In this document: in pieces, positions 35,049-43,858 of the stretch
Numbering within the stretch: the first letter of the stretch is position 1
Layout: each line of letters opens with the position of its first letter
NCBI GenBank assembly: GCA_038243635.1
Contig: JBBSQW010000001.1
Span: 186,001 to 250,000 of the forward strand
Reading direction: 5' to 3'
Source: Pseudopedobacter sp038243635
GTDB taxonomy: Bacteria; Bacteroidota; Bacteroidia; Sphingobacteriales; Sphingobacteriaceae
Length of the DNA: 64,000 nucleotides
Notes under the pieces: generated by a model
The model's input: only the letters and a program-made list of their open reading frames with translations
Databases searched by the model: none
Told to the model about the DNA's origin: nothing
Position numbers and translations under genes: made by a program

Positions 35049-35531
35049 TTAATCTCGTCTAAATGTGTGCTTCATACCATGATTGATGTTTTTCTCCAAA
35101 AATCCCAGTTCATCAGTTATAAAAGCCATTATACATTTTGTCGCAAATGTTTGATCACAATCTGGCAGATGATTTGGGGTGGATACAATTTTAATTCTCT
35201 CTACACCTAAGCCAAGAAAGCCTCTACTCGTTTCCTCTTTCGGTCTTTCATAGATGATATCGAACAGTGGTCCTGAGTTTTCTAATTGCTCTCCGTATGT
35301 ATATTGCCCGGCTACGGTTAGGTTAGATTTGGCGCCTTGATTGTTCGTAGTTTCCATATCGAAAAAATAAAAATTATTTAAAACCTTATCTTCTCTATCA
35401 AAACATTCAAGATTCAATTTTGTCCAATCAATCGCTAAAAAGCTTTTTACAGTTTCTTCTTGATCGATATAGGTAATGTTCGTAACATCCTGATCAAACG
35501 GATTTTGAAAAGTGATTTTAAATTGTTTCAT
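35049..35531 (-). CDS. Cytoplasmic protein of unknown function
   Basis: A 160-residue soluble protein with no signal peptide or membrane span. It starts with M-K-Q-F-K-I-T-F-Q-N-P, has two cysteines in C-D-Q-T-F-A-T-K-C, and ends in a basic M-K-H-T-F-R-R-D. No family is recognised. It lies 32 bases upstream of the lipoprotein gene 34123 and 27 bases downstream of the L,D-transpeptidase gene, so the three form one operon. Among the array's exported proteins, a cytosolic member is notable. Confidence 0.55.
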   Translation of the reverse strand: MKQFKITFQNPFDQDVTNITYIDQEETVKSFLAIDWTKLNLECFDREDKVLNNFYFFDMETTNNQGAKSNLTVAGQYTYGEQLENSGPLFDIIYERPKEETSRGFLGLGVERIKIVSTPNHLPDCDQTFATKCIMAFITDELGFLEKNINHGMKHTFRRD

Positions 35532-35558
35532 TTTATAGGTTTTGGTGTTTTACTGTTT

Positions 35559-36071
35559 TTAAGGTTTTATTTCTATCCTTGTTCCAATTTTTACTGATGA
35601 ATAAAGCTCATCTATCTCGCTGTTTGTTAATGCGATACAGCCATTTGTCCAATTTATTAACCGTTGAAATTTATTGATCACACCTAAACCATTTCTAATG
35701 CCGTGGATTTTAATGTCACCGCCAGGAGAAACTCCAAGTGATTTTGCATGGTCGATATCTTGATCATTTGGATAGGAAATCCCCAGGTTTTTGTGATAGC
35801 CACTTTTATCATTTTTAGCATTGATGGTGTAAACTCCTTCTGGCGTTTTCTCATCTCCCTCAAATTCTTTGTGCCCAACTGGCGCATCGCCAAAAGAAAC
35901 CTGATAGCTTTTTAAAAGCTTACCATCGGCATAAGCCATCATTTTATTTTGTGATTTTTGGACAACCAATAAATCTACCTGACTATTTGCTGGCAGTTTT
36001 TGTTCTGGATAATAGTTCCATATTAAGCCCAACGCTAGCAAAACTATATCTATCAAAATTATTTTTCTCAT
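35559..36071 (-). CDS. L,D-transpeptidase (YkuD domain)
   Basis: A 170-residue protein with an N-terminal signal anchor (about residues 5-19) and a YkuD-type catalytic domain. The catalytic set is visible: I-H123-G-I at the conserved histidine, and W-T-N-G-C145-I-A-L with the nucleophilic Cys145, matching the H-G...[S/T]-x-G-C pattern. Upstream are the usual D-E-K-T-P-E-G-V-Y and P-G-G-D-I-K-I elements. L,D-transpeptidases form 3-3 peptidoglycan crosslinks or attach or remove envelope proteins in the periplasm; the small size is typical of single-domain YafK/ErfK-like members. It is first in a minus-strand operon with 35049 and 34123, next to the 342-base divergent region. Confidence 0.85.
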   Translation of the reverse strand: MRKIILIDIVLLALGLIWNYYPEQKLPANSQVDLLVVQKSQNKMMAYADGKLLKSYQVSFGDAPVGHKEFEGDEKTPEGVYTINAKNDKSGYHKNLGISYPNDQDIDHAKSLGVSPGGDIKIHGIRNGLGVINKFQRLINWTNGCIALTNSEIDELYSSVKIGTRIEIKP

Positions 36072-36413
36072 CTATCAGTTTTTAAATGGCATTTCCGTTC
36101 TGTACAATTAAGCCCTTAACAATTTCTTTTTAAAATTGCAAAAGCTCAATTTTTATCTTCTAAAATTACAATTTCATAGAATGATATTTTCCCCTAATTA
36201 GTATTCGCAAGATTTCAAGTGTTTTCTGTTAAGAATTAATAGTTATTCGTTTTCAAATAGTATTATAAGGTAAGTGTATATCCTAAGAATTTAAGTCGAT
36301 AGCTAATCCATCTCCTAACCTTTATTCACCAGAAAAAATTAAATTATCCTAATAAAGAAGGTAATTGTTTAAAAAAACGTTTTATTTGAACCAAGTACAC
36401 GCTTCCTAGATTT
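36072..36413. other. 342-base divergent intergenic region
   Basis: This AT-rich region separates the divergent L,D-transpeptidase (minus) and SH3-like lipoprotein (plus) operons and must contain both promoters. A partial intergenic motif, ACGAATAAC, lies on the minus strand (36242-36250), about 171 bases upstream of the 36071 start. I found no match to TAnnTTTG at a convincing distance from either gene, and no protein-like frame. Confidence 0.35.
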
Positions 36414-37505
36414 ATGAAAACAAAATATCTGCTTTTAGTTGCTCTTGCATTTTTCGGATGCAACAACAAACAAAAAGAAAAAAAAGGTAGTGATACGGTA
36501 ACTGTTGCCACTCCAATGCTTAAAGAAACTACAAGCGAAAAACCTAAAACAAATAGCTTCGATTATGACAATACCAAAGTTATCAAAGAGGTTTTTGTTA
36601 TAAATAAGCAAGGAACTGCGATTAAAGAAGCGAGCAGTGAGCAAGCAAAAGTTTTAGGTTATACTGAATATGGTGCAAAATTAGAAGTAATAGAAGAATT
36701 AGGTGATTGGCTTGCCATCCGAGAAAGAATAGGTAGAAATTACGTAAAGGATGACGGAACTAGAGTGGAAAGTTCTGGCTGGGAAAGGGTTTATGTAGCA
36801 AAAAACGAGACTGGTACCTTAGACGAAATACAACTAACACAAAGTGATTTAAACATCATTACTTCCTCAAATATCAATGAAAAATCAGAGTTTTTTGAAA
36901 AAGGTAAACCATTAAAAACCTACTTGAAATTTGAGTTGATTGATCAGTCGGTTTTCGAAAATCAAAAGATTAATGCGGTGAATTTTTTATTAGCCGATAC
37001 GAATGCTGTCATTAAAAAAAATGGAATTATCACTTTGCCAACAGCAAGTAAAGCGATTAAAATTACAGATAAACCAGGCGATGGAGACTACAGAGAAGAA
37101 TATTATTACGTAGGTCAGGTTGAATTTCTGAATCAATATTTGGTTGAAGGTTCGTATTATGAAAGTTTAGATTTTAGATTTTTCAACAAAACAAGCGGAA
37201 AAGAAACACAAACTTTTGGTGAATACCCATATATATCGGCAAACAAAAAAAGCATCATTTGCATTTATGGCAATGCTTATGAATCAACCTCAGATTTAGA
37301 GCTTTACACCATTAACAACCAACAGATTACATTGGTAATGAGTGCAAGCTTTAGCAAGTGGTTTCCTAGAGCAGAAAAGTTTAGTGATATATTCTGGAGC
37401 AATGATGGCAATTTATATTTGGAAGTTATACATGTACAAGCGATGTGGGGAGAAACCAGCGACGAAAAACCTAAAAAGCAATATCTTAGAATTAAATTGA
37501 TTTAA
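36414..37505 (+). CDS. Lipoprotein with SH3-like domain
   Basis: A 363-residue lipoprotein (lipobox F-F-G-C, Cys about residue 16) with a Lys/Glu/Thr-rich linker (17-50). An SH3-like domain (about 55-130) follows, shown by G-T-A-I-K-E-A, V-L-G-Y-T-E-Y-G-A-K-L-E-V-I-E-E and G-D-W-L-A-I-R-E-R. The large C-terminal part is beta-rich. Bacterial SH3 domains often bind peptidoglycan or other wall material. It starts a plus-strand operon with 37514, 38145 and the broken 38765 gene. The function is unknown. Confidence 0.65.
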   Translation: MKTKYLLLVALAFFGCNNKQKEKKGSDTVTVATPMLKETTSEKPKTNSFDYDNTKVIKEVFVINKQGTAIKEASSEQAKVLGYTEYGAKLEVIEELGDWLAIRERIGRNYVKDDGTRVESSGWERVYVAKNETGTLDEIQLTQSDLNIITSSNINEKSEFFEKGKPLKTYLKFELIDQSVFENQKINAVNFLLADTNAVIKKNGIITLPTASKAIKITDKPGDGDYREEYYYVGQVEFLNQYLVEGSYYESLDFRFFNKTSGKETQTFGEYPYISANKKSIICIYGNAYESTSDLELYTINNQQITLVMSASFSKWFPRAEKFSDIFWSNDGNLYLEVIHVQAMWGETSDEKPKKQYLRIKLI

Positions 37506-37513
37506 ATGTAATT

Positions 37514-38152
37514 ATGATTTCTAAAAAATTAACTTCTGCCCTCCTATTCATCATGTTTCCAACATTAATGATGGCGCAGGTAAAAATACCTAAAGGTTAT
37601 ATTGAATTAACAGAAAGCCCGGCTAATGGAAAAAAAATGGGGAAAATTTCTCTGACTTTTGATGATGATTTAAAAAAAGATGAAGCAGTAATTGTTAAGC
37701 ACCAATCTAGTCTTTCTAATTATAAATTGCTTATTTACCTCAGCAAGTTGAATAAACAATTTGAGATAGACTTACCATCAACCAACGATTTCCAAATTTA
37801 TCCAATTCCGTTAACGCTTAAAAACAAGGTGTTACAATTTGGCTATTTTGAGGATGGAACCTCCGCTTTTGGGCGTTTTATAAAATTGAGGTATGATGTA
37901 TCATCAAAAAAAATCAAAGTGATTGGTTATGATTCAGGATATAGAGCTTTACCTACGGAACATATTGATAAATCTTATAATCTGCTCACAGGGAAATATG
38001 TTGTAAAACGAACTTACTATACGGCAAATGACCAAACCAAAACACAAAGTTTTAATGGTAAAAATGACCATTTTAAAAATCAGGTTTTTATAGATGATTT
38101 AGATTTAGAAATGATAAATAATTTGGACGATGTGGGCAGTAAATATGAATAA
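37514..38152 (+). CDS. Secreted protein of the 10352/32582 family
   Basis: A 212-residue protein with a Sec signal peptide (about residues 1-21, M-M-A before Gln). It carries L-T-F-D-D-D-L-K-K-D-E-A-V-I-V in the place where its relatives have the D-x-N-x-D-G loop. It also has Y-K-L-L-I-Y-L, L-R-Y-D-V-S-S-K-K-I-K-V-I-G-Y and Y-N-L-L-T-G-K-Y-V-V-K-R, like the 10352 and 32582 products. The D/N ligand residues are degraded here. It overlaps the next gene by 8 bases. Confidence 0.6.
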   Translation: MISKKLTSALLFIMFPTLMMAQVKIPKGYIELTESPANGKKMGKISLTFDDDLKKDEAVIVKHQSSLSNYKLLIYLSKLNKQFEIDLPSTNDFQIYPIPLTLKNKVLQFGYFEDGTSAFGRFIKLRYDVSSKKIKVIGYDSGYRALPTEHIDKSYNLLTGKYVVKRTYYTANDQTKTQSFNGKNDHFKNQVFIDDLDLEMINNLDDVGSKYE

Positions 38153-38756
38153 GTATTCAAAAAACCTTAACTATTTTGTTTTAGCATTATCCTTTTTGTT
38201 GGGATGTTCGGGTAATCAGTCAGCAAAAAATGTTACCACAAATGATGAAGAAAAAAACAACCTTAAAACTGAGTTAACCGATAGTTTAAGCAAAGCCAAT
38301 TCGACGTCAAAAATCAGTGACGCTAATAACGCGATAGATAGCGACGAGCTATGGCTAAAAAATATATTCCAATGCGAAAATAATTCAGGTTTCTGTTTTT
38401 ATTTAGCTAAAGAAAAACAATTTTGTACCCCTCGATTTTATGATTTCATGACCGATTCTGAGGAGCTTTTTGGCACATCCAACCTCACTGAAGCAGAATA
38501 TCCGAAAACGCTTGAAAAGTATCAGGAAAAGTGGGGGAAAACTTATCCGTTAAGAAAAGATACCGAACCCTTTCTGTTTGGCCGTGGCAACGACGATATG
38601 GAAAATATTAAAAAAGTTAAAATCACTAAAATTTCCACTTTAAATTATTTGGTTTTTGTTGATTTTGGAGAAGATATCAAAACAGAAAGCAAAGTAAAGT
38701 TGATAGAAAAAGACAAAGATTTTGAGATTGATTATTGTGAAACTGTTTTTTTATGA
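38145..38756 (+). CDS. Lipoprotein, unknown family
   Basis: A 203-residue lipoprotein when started at ATG 38145, five codons into a longer frame. This places Cys (in L-L-G-C) at about residue 22, with Lys3 and Lys6 before the hydrophobic run. The start overlaps the 37514 stop by 8 bases. The mature protein has a Ser/Asn/Lys linker, then F-Q-C, S-G-F-C-F-Y-L-A and a Lys-rich end with E-I-D-Y-C-E; three cysteines could pair. No family is recognised. Confidence 0.6.
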   Translation: MNKYSKNLNYFVLALSFLLGCSGNQSAKNVTTNDEEKNNLKTELTDSLSKANSTSKISDANNAIDSDELWLKNIFQCENNSGFCFYLAKEKQFCTPRFYDFMTDSEELFGTSNLTEAEYPKTLEKYQEKWGKTYPLRKDTEPFLFGRGNDDMENIKKVKITKISTLNYLVFVDFGEDIKTESKVKLIEKDKDFEIDYCETVFL

Positions 38757-38764
38757 GCCCTATT

Positions 38765-39256
38765 ATGTATAAAAATAAAATTGCGTTGTTTTTGCTCTGC
38801 ATCTTTTTAGTTGTTCATTCATCCTGCAATAACGACAAAACTTCAACTGAAAAAGATACTGTAGAAACAACTGACTCTTCAAATAACGGAAGAGAAAACC
38901 TTACAGCCGATGAGAAAATCTAAAAGTCCAACTGTTGTGGATGAGCAGGAAAATCAAAAAACAATCTCATCTTATCTAAAATAAATACTAAACTAGACAC
39001 TGCTTTGTTATTTGGCATTTGGACAATTGACCCCAATGGGCCACATGCCGATTTTGTGCTTTCGAAAAAATTTTATTATATCTTAGATTATGACGGAGAT
39101 GGGGATATTCCTTACGAGCTAAAAGGCAACATTTTAAAAGTTCACTTTAAAGAGAATACCATGGAAGGCGAAGTAGTTTCTGTTGGGAAAGACAGCTTAA
39201 AAATTATTTGGAGCCATAATATAGATACCAATAAGTATACAAGATGGAAAAATTAG
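38765..39256 (+). pseudogene. Lipoprotein gene broken in the middle
   Basis: An ATG at 38765 starts a lipoprotein signal (H-S-S-C, Cys 21) and a Thr/Ser/Asp linker, then a stop after 52 codons at 38921. The same frame reopens after a second stop (38942) and runs to 39256 as a good protein, with L-F-G-I-W-T-I-D-P-N-G, Y-D-G-D-G-D-I-P-Y and W-S-H-N-I-D-T-N-K-Y, but has no ATG of its own. Between the stops another frame is open (S-P-T-V-V-D-E-Q-E-N-Q-K). Compensating shifts at the A4 (near 38915) and A6 (near 38958) runs would give one continuous lipoprotein. It is thus a decayed gene or carries two sequence errors. Confidence 0.6.
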
Positions 39257-39326
39257 GTAGAAAGTTCATTTTAAAAACACCAGCCAACTCTTCCTATATA
39301 AATCATTTACAGGCATTATTATTTTC

Positions 39327-40088
39327 ATGAAACTTATAACTATCATCTGCCTAATAGTTGTAACTGCTTTTTTAAGTTTTTGCACCAAACCAGAACAAAC
39401 AACAAAAAAGCAAGTCGGCATAGGTTTGTTAAATGCTAACACCACTTCAACAATCTATTTGTATCAAAATGAGGCAGATTTAAGTCCTATCGATTCTATT
39501 AGTTTTAAAATCACAAATAATGGAAGCACTAAATTTATAACTGATATAGATTTAGAACCTTATACATTTTTTGAAGGCAATTCTGATGATGAAGGAAAAG
39601 AGAATATCAGCATGGGCTTAGTTCATTTTGGTCCAACCTTAACGTTTAGGGTAATTGATTCCACAAAAAATGCCTTTAAAATCATGACGAATGAAAAAAC
39701 CTACGCTTTTTATTATTTGAAAAAAAACGATAAGAACGTCTATTATACCACTGAACAACAGTTACAAGATAACAATTGTATGGGTTGCCCCAATTCAAAG
39801 TATAATCCAAATTGGTTTGTTTTTGAAACTTGGGAACGATATTTAAAAAGAGTTGCATTTGCCAGAAAGAAAACGCTTCAGATTTATGACAAACCCAATG
39901 GAAAAGTAATTTTTAAGGACACCGCGAATGATTTTATACCATTTAGTATTTCAGAATTAGAAGGCGATTGGGCTAAAATAGAAAAACCGTATGGAACCGC
40001 CGACGAAGCTTTTAAGTTTAACGGTTGGACGCAGTGGAAGAACCAAACCGAACTTCTAATAGATATTACTGAGCAATTATACGATTAA
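39327..40088 (+). CDS. Lipoprotein with C-terminal SH3-like segment
   Basis: A 253-residue lipoprotein (lipobox L-S-F-C, Cys about residue 19). The first half is beta-rich. Residues about 145-160 contain N-N-C-M-G-C-P, a paired-cysteine turn. The C-terminal third has F-A-R-K-K-T-L-Q-I-Y-D-K-P, I-S-E-L-E-G-D-W-A-K-I and G-W-T-Q-W-K, the order of strands in bacterial SH3 domains, so it may be related to the 36414 product. It is last in its plus-strand operon and converges with the 40103 gene over a 14-base gap. Confidence 0.6.
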   Translation: MKLITIICLIVVTAFLSFCTKPEQTTKKQVGIGLLNANTTSTIYLYQNEADLSPIDSISFKITNNGSTKFITDIDLEPYTFFEGNSDDEGKENISMGLVHFGPTLTFRVIDSTKNAFKIMTNEKTYAFYYLKKNDKNVYYTTEQQLQDNNCMGCPNSKYNPNWFVFETWERYLKRVAFARKKTLQIYDKPNGKVIFKDTANDFIPFSISELEGDWAKIEKPYGTADEAFKFNGWTQWKNQTELLIDITEQLYD

Positions 40089-40102
40089 CGAGAACGTTAG
40101 AT

Positions 40103-40708
40103 TTATCCGGGATCTTCGCTCCTATACTCGAGTTTTATAATTAGATGAGCGTCGTTATAATGGAGTTTCAAATAGTCAGATTCACCTTTCCCAATAATGT
40201 AGATTACATTTTTTTCTTTTTGCTCATAATTTGGAATTTGAAATCTGTCCCAAGATTTAACTTCCTTTCTGAGGTTGAAAATTAAATCATAGTTCTTCGG
40301 TTCGGTTTTCTCACAAGCCCAACCTTCTCCATCATTCTTCACGTTCAATTTAATATTTCTATCTATTGCTAAGCTTTTTAAACGACTGATTTCTCCATCC
40401 GTTGAACCGTCACATCTATTATCTGCATGATAAACAAAAATCCAATCTTCATTAAAAAATGAGGCTAGGTTTTTACCATTCTCCAAATTTTCAACGAAGC
40501 GATTAGCTAAAGAATCGATGGAAATCTTACTTAATAAAACTACATCATCTTTAGGTTTTATATTGAGTGTCGAATCTCTTAAAATTTCTGTTGGAGCTGT
40601 GACTTGCTTATCATTTCCGTTGCTTTCTTTTGGTGCGGTATTTTGGCAGGAGAAAAGAACCATTAAACACGCTGGAATAATGATTTTGTAGCTTATAATC
40701 ATTATCAT
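40103..40708 (-). CDS. Lipoprotein, unknown family
   Basis: A 201-residue lipoprotein (lipobox L-F-S-C, Cys about residue 21) with a Lys/Glu/Thr linker (22-55). The domain holds I-D-S-L-A-N-R-F-V-E-N-L, W-I-F-V-Y-H-A-D-N-R-C-D-G and W-A-C-E-K; the two cysteines may pair. The arrangement of a helix then F-F-x-E-D-W/D-L strands is similar to the 45036 product, so they may be distant relatives. Start at ATG 40708 (a second ATG two codons on is possible). The function is unknown. Confidence 0.55.
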   Translation of the reverse strand: MIMIISYKIIIPACLMVLFSCQNTAPKESNGNDKQVTAPTEILRDSTLNIKPKDDVVLLSKISIDSLANRFVENLENGKNLASFFNEDWIFVYHADNRCDGSTDGEISRLKSLAIDRNIKLNVKNDGEGWACEKTEPKNYDLIFNLRKEVKSWDRFQIPNYEQKEKNVIYIIGKGESDYLKLHYNDAHLIIKLEYRSEDPG

Positions 40709-40748
40709 TTATTTAACATAGTAGAAGCTATAGAAATCATAATTATTT

Positions 40749-41903
40749 TTATTTTTTTGTAATATATCTCCATTTTGGCTGATTACCAGAATTGATTAGA
40801 ACTAATCCTTTGCCGTCGCTGAAATTCATGGCTCCGTGAAAAACAGGTCTAAAAACCCAATTACCCAGCTTATCAATATAGCCGTAACGTTTAGTTTCAA
40901 CTCCACCAATCTCAACCATAACTACCGCTACTGACAAACCTTCGGAAAACCCATACACTTCATCAAAATTAAAACCGATAATTTGCTTACCAGTTTTATC
41001 TATAAAACCTTCGTTATAAATGTCATTTTGAACGTCTGCCAATCCTTCCTTAAAGTCTCCGTTATTCTCATAAATTGGTTTGATAACTACCTCTCCTTTG
41101 GCATTCAGATATCCCCATTTTTCCGTTTTATCATCAAAATAATAAAGAAGCCCTTCACAAATATCACCCAGCGTTTCATATTTAGGCTCAATTACAAATT
41201 TTCCGTTTTTATCAATCAATCCAAATCGTCCGTTTTTTGCTTTTTTTGCCACGGCATACCCTTCTTTAAAAAATTCGATTTCAGAGAATTCTAAAGGAAT
41301 TACAATTTTACCTGTTTTATCAATTGCACCCCATTTTTCCAAATCAGTAATCATCGCAATTCCATCGGTAAACGGCGATGACAAATATTTTTCATCGATA
41401 GCCAATACTTCCTTCCCGTTTTTATCGATATAGCCATTAAAACCCTTTCGCCTTGCGAATGCTAACGAATCGGAAAAGCCACTTACCGCTTGATAAATGG
41501 TATCTACCACCAATTTTCCGCTTAAATCAATAAAACCGTATTTTCCGGATTTGGTATAAACTTCAGCTTTACCTTCCTGAAAAAACCCCGGCAATTCTGA
41601 AGTTCGTTCCATTTTAAAAGGCAATAGATTCCCGCTTTCATCCAAATATTGAAAATAATTATCTACGCAAACCACCGCTCTTTTTTCCTGAAAAGGACGA
41701 GCGATTTCGAATTCTAAATTTTTATATAAAATCTTGTAATCTGGATTGGTTTCCCACGCTTCAAGATTTTCAGAACTAACTTTTTTAGCGGTATCAATAG
41801 ATGAAGATGTAGCACTTACATTTTTATTTGGATTTGAACAGCTAAGCATCAAAGCAGTAACTATAGTGATGATTGGCATAAGAAATTTATAGGTTTTTAG
41901 CAT
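40749..41903 (-). CDS. WG-repeat lipoprotein
   Basis: A 384-residue lipoprotein (lipobox M-L-S-C, Cys about residue 22). The rest is an array of about seven WG repeats of 33-40 residues with the core Y/W-G-x-I-D-x-x-G-K. Examples are K-Y-G-F-I-D-L-S-G-K, N-G-Y-I-D-K-N-G-K, K-W-G-A-I-D-K-T-G-K, F-G-L-I-D-K-N-G-K, K-W-G-Y-L-N-A-K-G-E, E-G-F-I-D-K-T-G-K and Y-G-Y-I-D-K-L-G-N. Between them are F-x-E/D-G-L-A-x-V segments. WG proteins are thought to bind other molecules, but no ligand is known. The ATG is at 41903. Confidence 0.85.
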   Translation of the reverse strand: MLKTYKFLMPIITIVTALMLSCSNPNKNVSATSSSIDTAKKVSSENLEAWETNPDYKILYKNLEFEIARPFQEKRAVVCVDNYFQYLDESGNLLPFKMERTSELPGFFQEGKAEVYTKSGKYGFIDLSGKLVVDTIYQAVSGFSDSLAFARRKGFNGYIDKNGKEVLAIDEKYLSSPFTDGIAMITDLEKWGAIDKTGKIVIPLEFSEIEFFKEGYAVAKKAKNGRFGLIDKNGKFVIEPKYETLGDICEGLLYYFDDKTEKWGYLNAKGEVVIKPIYENNGDFKEGLADVQNDIYNEGFIDKTGKQIIGFNFDEVYGFSEGLSVAVVMVEIGGVETKRYGYIDKLGNWVFRPVFHGAMNFSDGKGLVLINSGNQPKWRYITKK

Positions 41904-41928
41904 TCATTTAATCTTTGCGTGGTTATCA

Positions 41929-43041
41929 TTAAAAATTATAGGATACGTCAGGTTTATCTCCCTTAAATTCCTTAGTTTTTAAAAGCGATGAAAGTTCTTT
42001 AGAAACTATGGTTAAGGTAATATTCGCTTGTTGCCTTGTAGAAATATAAGCTTCAAATATTTGCAATGGTGTTTTATTCTTTTGAATTTGCGTTTCCGTT
42101 AAGTCACCAGGCAGTTCGCCAATAATCAATTTAGTAAGCTCGGTTTTATCCTTATTGTAAAAACTATACTCCAATAAACCATCGTATTCACTTATTAGAT
42201 CCACCTTGTCTGCTTTAGTGTAAATCTTGTTAAATAGATTTTTTACATCGGTTTTCTTTAAATTATCTTGAGAAATAATGATGGCATCGGTTTTATTATT
42301 TTGAGCATTAACAACAAGGCTGAGGTTGTGGAAAGCTATGTTGCCTATTTTTACCGCCGGGAATTTTAGCTTATTCGAGTTTAGAATAGCATATTCAATA
42401 AATTTATACTTCTTGTTATTCGCTGTCTCTAGTTCAGAAATCTTAACATTTGTTTGCAATCCCTCATCTTTACCACTAAGCATTTCTGCCAGCTGAATAG
42501 GATTTAGACTACCTAAATTATTATTCTGATTAAAGTATTTTGGTTGCGAGATTGATAGATTTAATGCACTGGCATCAATAGGTTCCAACGTTTCTTCAAG
42601 CTGAATCTTTTTATTCTTCAATTTGTTAGTTTCCTTTAAAAATTTACTTTTATCAATGCTAGAAAGTGTTAAAACATAGCGGTCCTCGTTATCCCTTCCG
42701 CTAAAATAGAATTTTATCCTTAAGCTATCCTTTTCTATTTTTACAGCGTAAATACTATCCAAGAGGTTGCCGTTTTCTAACCGGCAATTAGAAATAGATT
42801 TAAATTCAGCTATAATAGTATTTTTTTGATAAGGATAGAAAAGGTGTAAGGAATCGTTATTTTTAGAAATATGCATTTGCATCCCTGCAACCATATCAGT
42901 ATATCCACTGGTAGCAAGCATCAATGGTTTTCCATCAACTTGTTTTACATATTCCGAACGCCAAAACGTTTCGCCTTGTGGCTCTTCGCAACTTTGGAAA
43001 ACCAATGTTGAAATTAACAGACAATAAAATATCATTCTCAT
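41929..43041 (-). CDS. Lipoprotein of the dispersed three-copy family, copy B
   Basis: A 370-residue lipoprotein when started at ATG 43041. This places Cys (in F-Q-S-C) at about residue 18 and avoids the overlap with the upstream gene that the listed first ATG (43065) would cause. It shares W-R-S-E-Y-V, V-D-G-K-P, N-D-S-L-H-L-F-Y-P-Y, E-F-K-S-I-S-N, D-S-I-Y-A-V-K-I, P-I-D-A-S-A-L-N-L-S-I and N-P-I-Q-L-A-E-M-L with the 22028 product, and the first part with 54980. The function is unknown. The gap to the 43046 gene is 4 bases. Confidence 0.65.
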   Translation of the reverse strand: MRMIFYCLLISTLVFQSCEEPQGETFWRSEYVKQVDGKPLMLATSGYTDMVAGMQMHISKNNDSLHLFYPYQKNTIIAEFKSISNCRLENGNLLDSIYAVKIEKDSLRIKFYFSGRDNEDRYVLTLSSIDKSKFLKETNKLKNKKIQLEETLEPIDASALNLSISQPKYFNQNNNLGSLNPIQLAEMLSGKDEGLQTNVKISELETANNKKYKFIEYAILNSNKLKFPAVKIGNIAFHNLSLVVNAQNNKTDAIIISQDNLKKTDVKNLFNKIYTKADKVDLISEYDGLLEYSFYNKDKTELTKLIIGELPGDLTETQIQKNKTPLQIFEAYISTRQQANITLTIVSKELSSLLKTKEFKGDKPDVSYNF

Positions 43042-43045
43042 CAGC

Positions 43046-43855
43046 TTATCTTTTGGTTTTATCAATGATTTCTTTTAACGTTAACCATTGCATGTTCTTA
43101 ACATTTTCAGGATTAAAATCTTGTGTATGATGCCCATCAAAAAAAATAACCGGCATTTGCGTTTGATGTTTTGGGTCTATTTCCCAACCACCATCTCTGA
43201 TAATTCCATGATCTAAAGAGCAATATAGTTGGACTTTATGATCGTTTTTTCTTGCTCTAATATTTGAAATATCCCAAGGATAACCCCAATATTTTATTCC
43301 CTCTTCAATAATTACCGGATTTATATAGAGTAATATGGTGTCTTTTCCTGTAATTAAATTTTGATCTATTATGGTGTAATCTGCGCCATCTTCCTCTCCA
43401 ACAGCATCATAAATCTCAGGTTCAGTGTCATCATCCAAATTAATAAACCAACGATAATGGAAACCCTCCGAATAGTATTTGGTTTTTTTGATGATCCTAT
43501 AATCAGATGAAATCCAATATTCGAACCCTTCCCATAGATTGTCTGGTTTTGTTTTAACAATGTAATCCAAAACTTGATCTCCAGTAAAATCAATTGTTTC
43601 TACGCTATCAATAGTTTCTTTAATAATATTTTGAAGCTTAGGGCTTATGGTGATACCTTTCGCTTTATTAAACCCAATGTTAATAAAAGTAGGAACAGCC
43701 CTTTTTGCAACAGGAATTTCGCTGTCTACGTACTTTCCACTAGTGTCTGCGTCCGCCTTTGCCATTTCCTCATGTTTTTTATCTGTTTGGCTACATGATA
43801 AAATAGAACCGTAAACCAGTAAGGCGATAATTGAAGATTTTACTGAAATTTTCAT
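43046..43855 (-). CDS. Lipoprotein with two Asp-rich turns
   Basis: A 269-residue lipoprotein (lipobox I-L-S-C, Cys about residue 21), with an acidic/basic linker to about residue 50. A domain with I-D-F-T-G-D-Q-V-L-D-Y-I-V, then I-N-L-D-D-D-T-E-P-E-I-Y-D, resembles a pair of VCBS/FG-GAP-like calcium loops. A C-terminal region contains H-G-I-I-R-D-G-G-W-E-I-D and I-F-F-D-G-H-H-T. The gene lies between 41929 and 43859 with gaps of 4 and 3 bases, so all are co-transcribed. The function is unknown. Confidence 0.6.
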   Translation of the reverse strand: MKISVKSSIIALLVYGSILSCSQTDKKHEEMAKADADTSGKYVDSEIPVAKRAVPTFINIGFNKAKGITISPKLQNIIKETIDSVETIDFTGDQVLDYIVKTKPDNLWEGFEYWISSDYRIIKKTKYYSEGFHYRWFINLDDDTEPEIYDAVGEEDGADYTIIDQNLITGKDTILLYINPVIIEEGIKYWGYPWDISNIRARKNDHKVQLYCSLDHGIIRDGGWEIDPKHQTQMPVIFFDGHHTQDFNPENVKNMQWLTLKEIIDKTKR

Positions 43856-43858
43856 TAC

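Noticed and set aside
40983..41294. 103-codon plus-strand frame opposite the WG-repeat lipoprotein
   Set aside because: Antisense to a strong WG-repeat gene; its Ile/Phe-rich sequence follows from the complement of the repeats.
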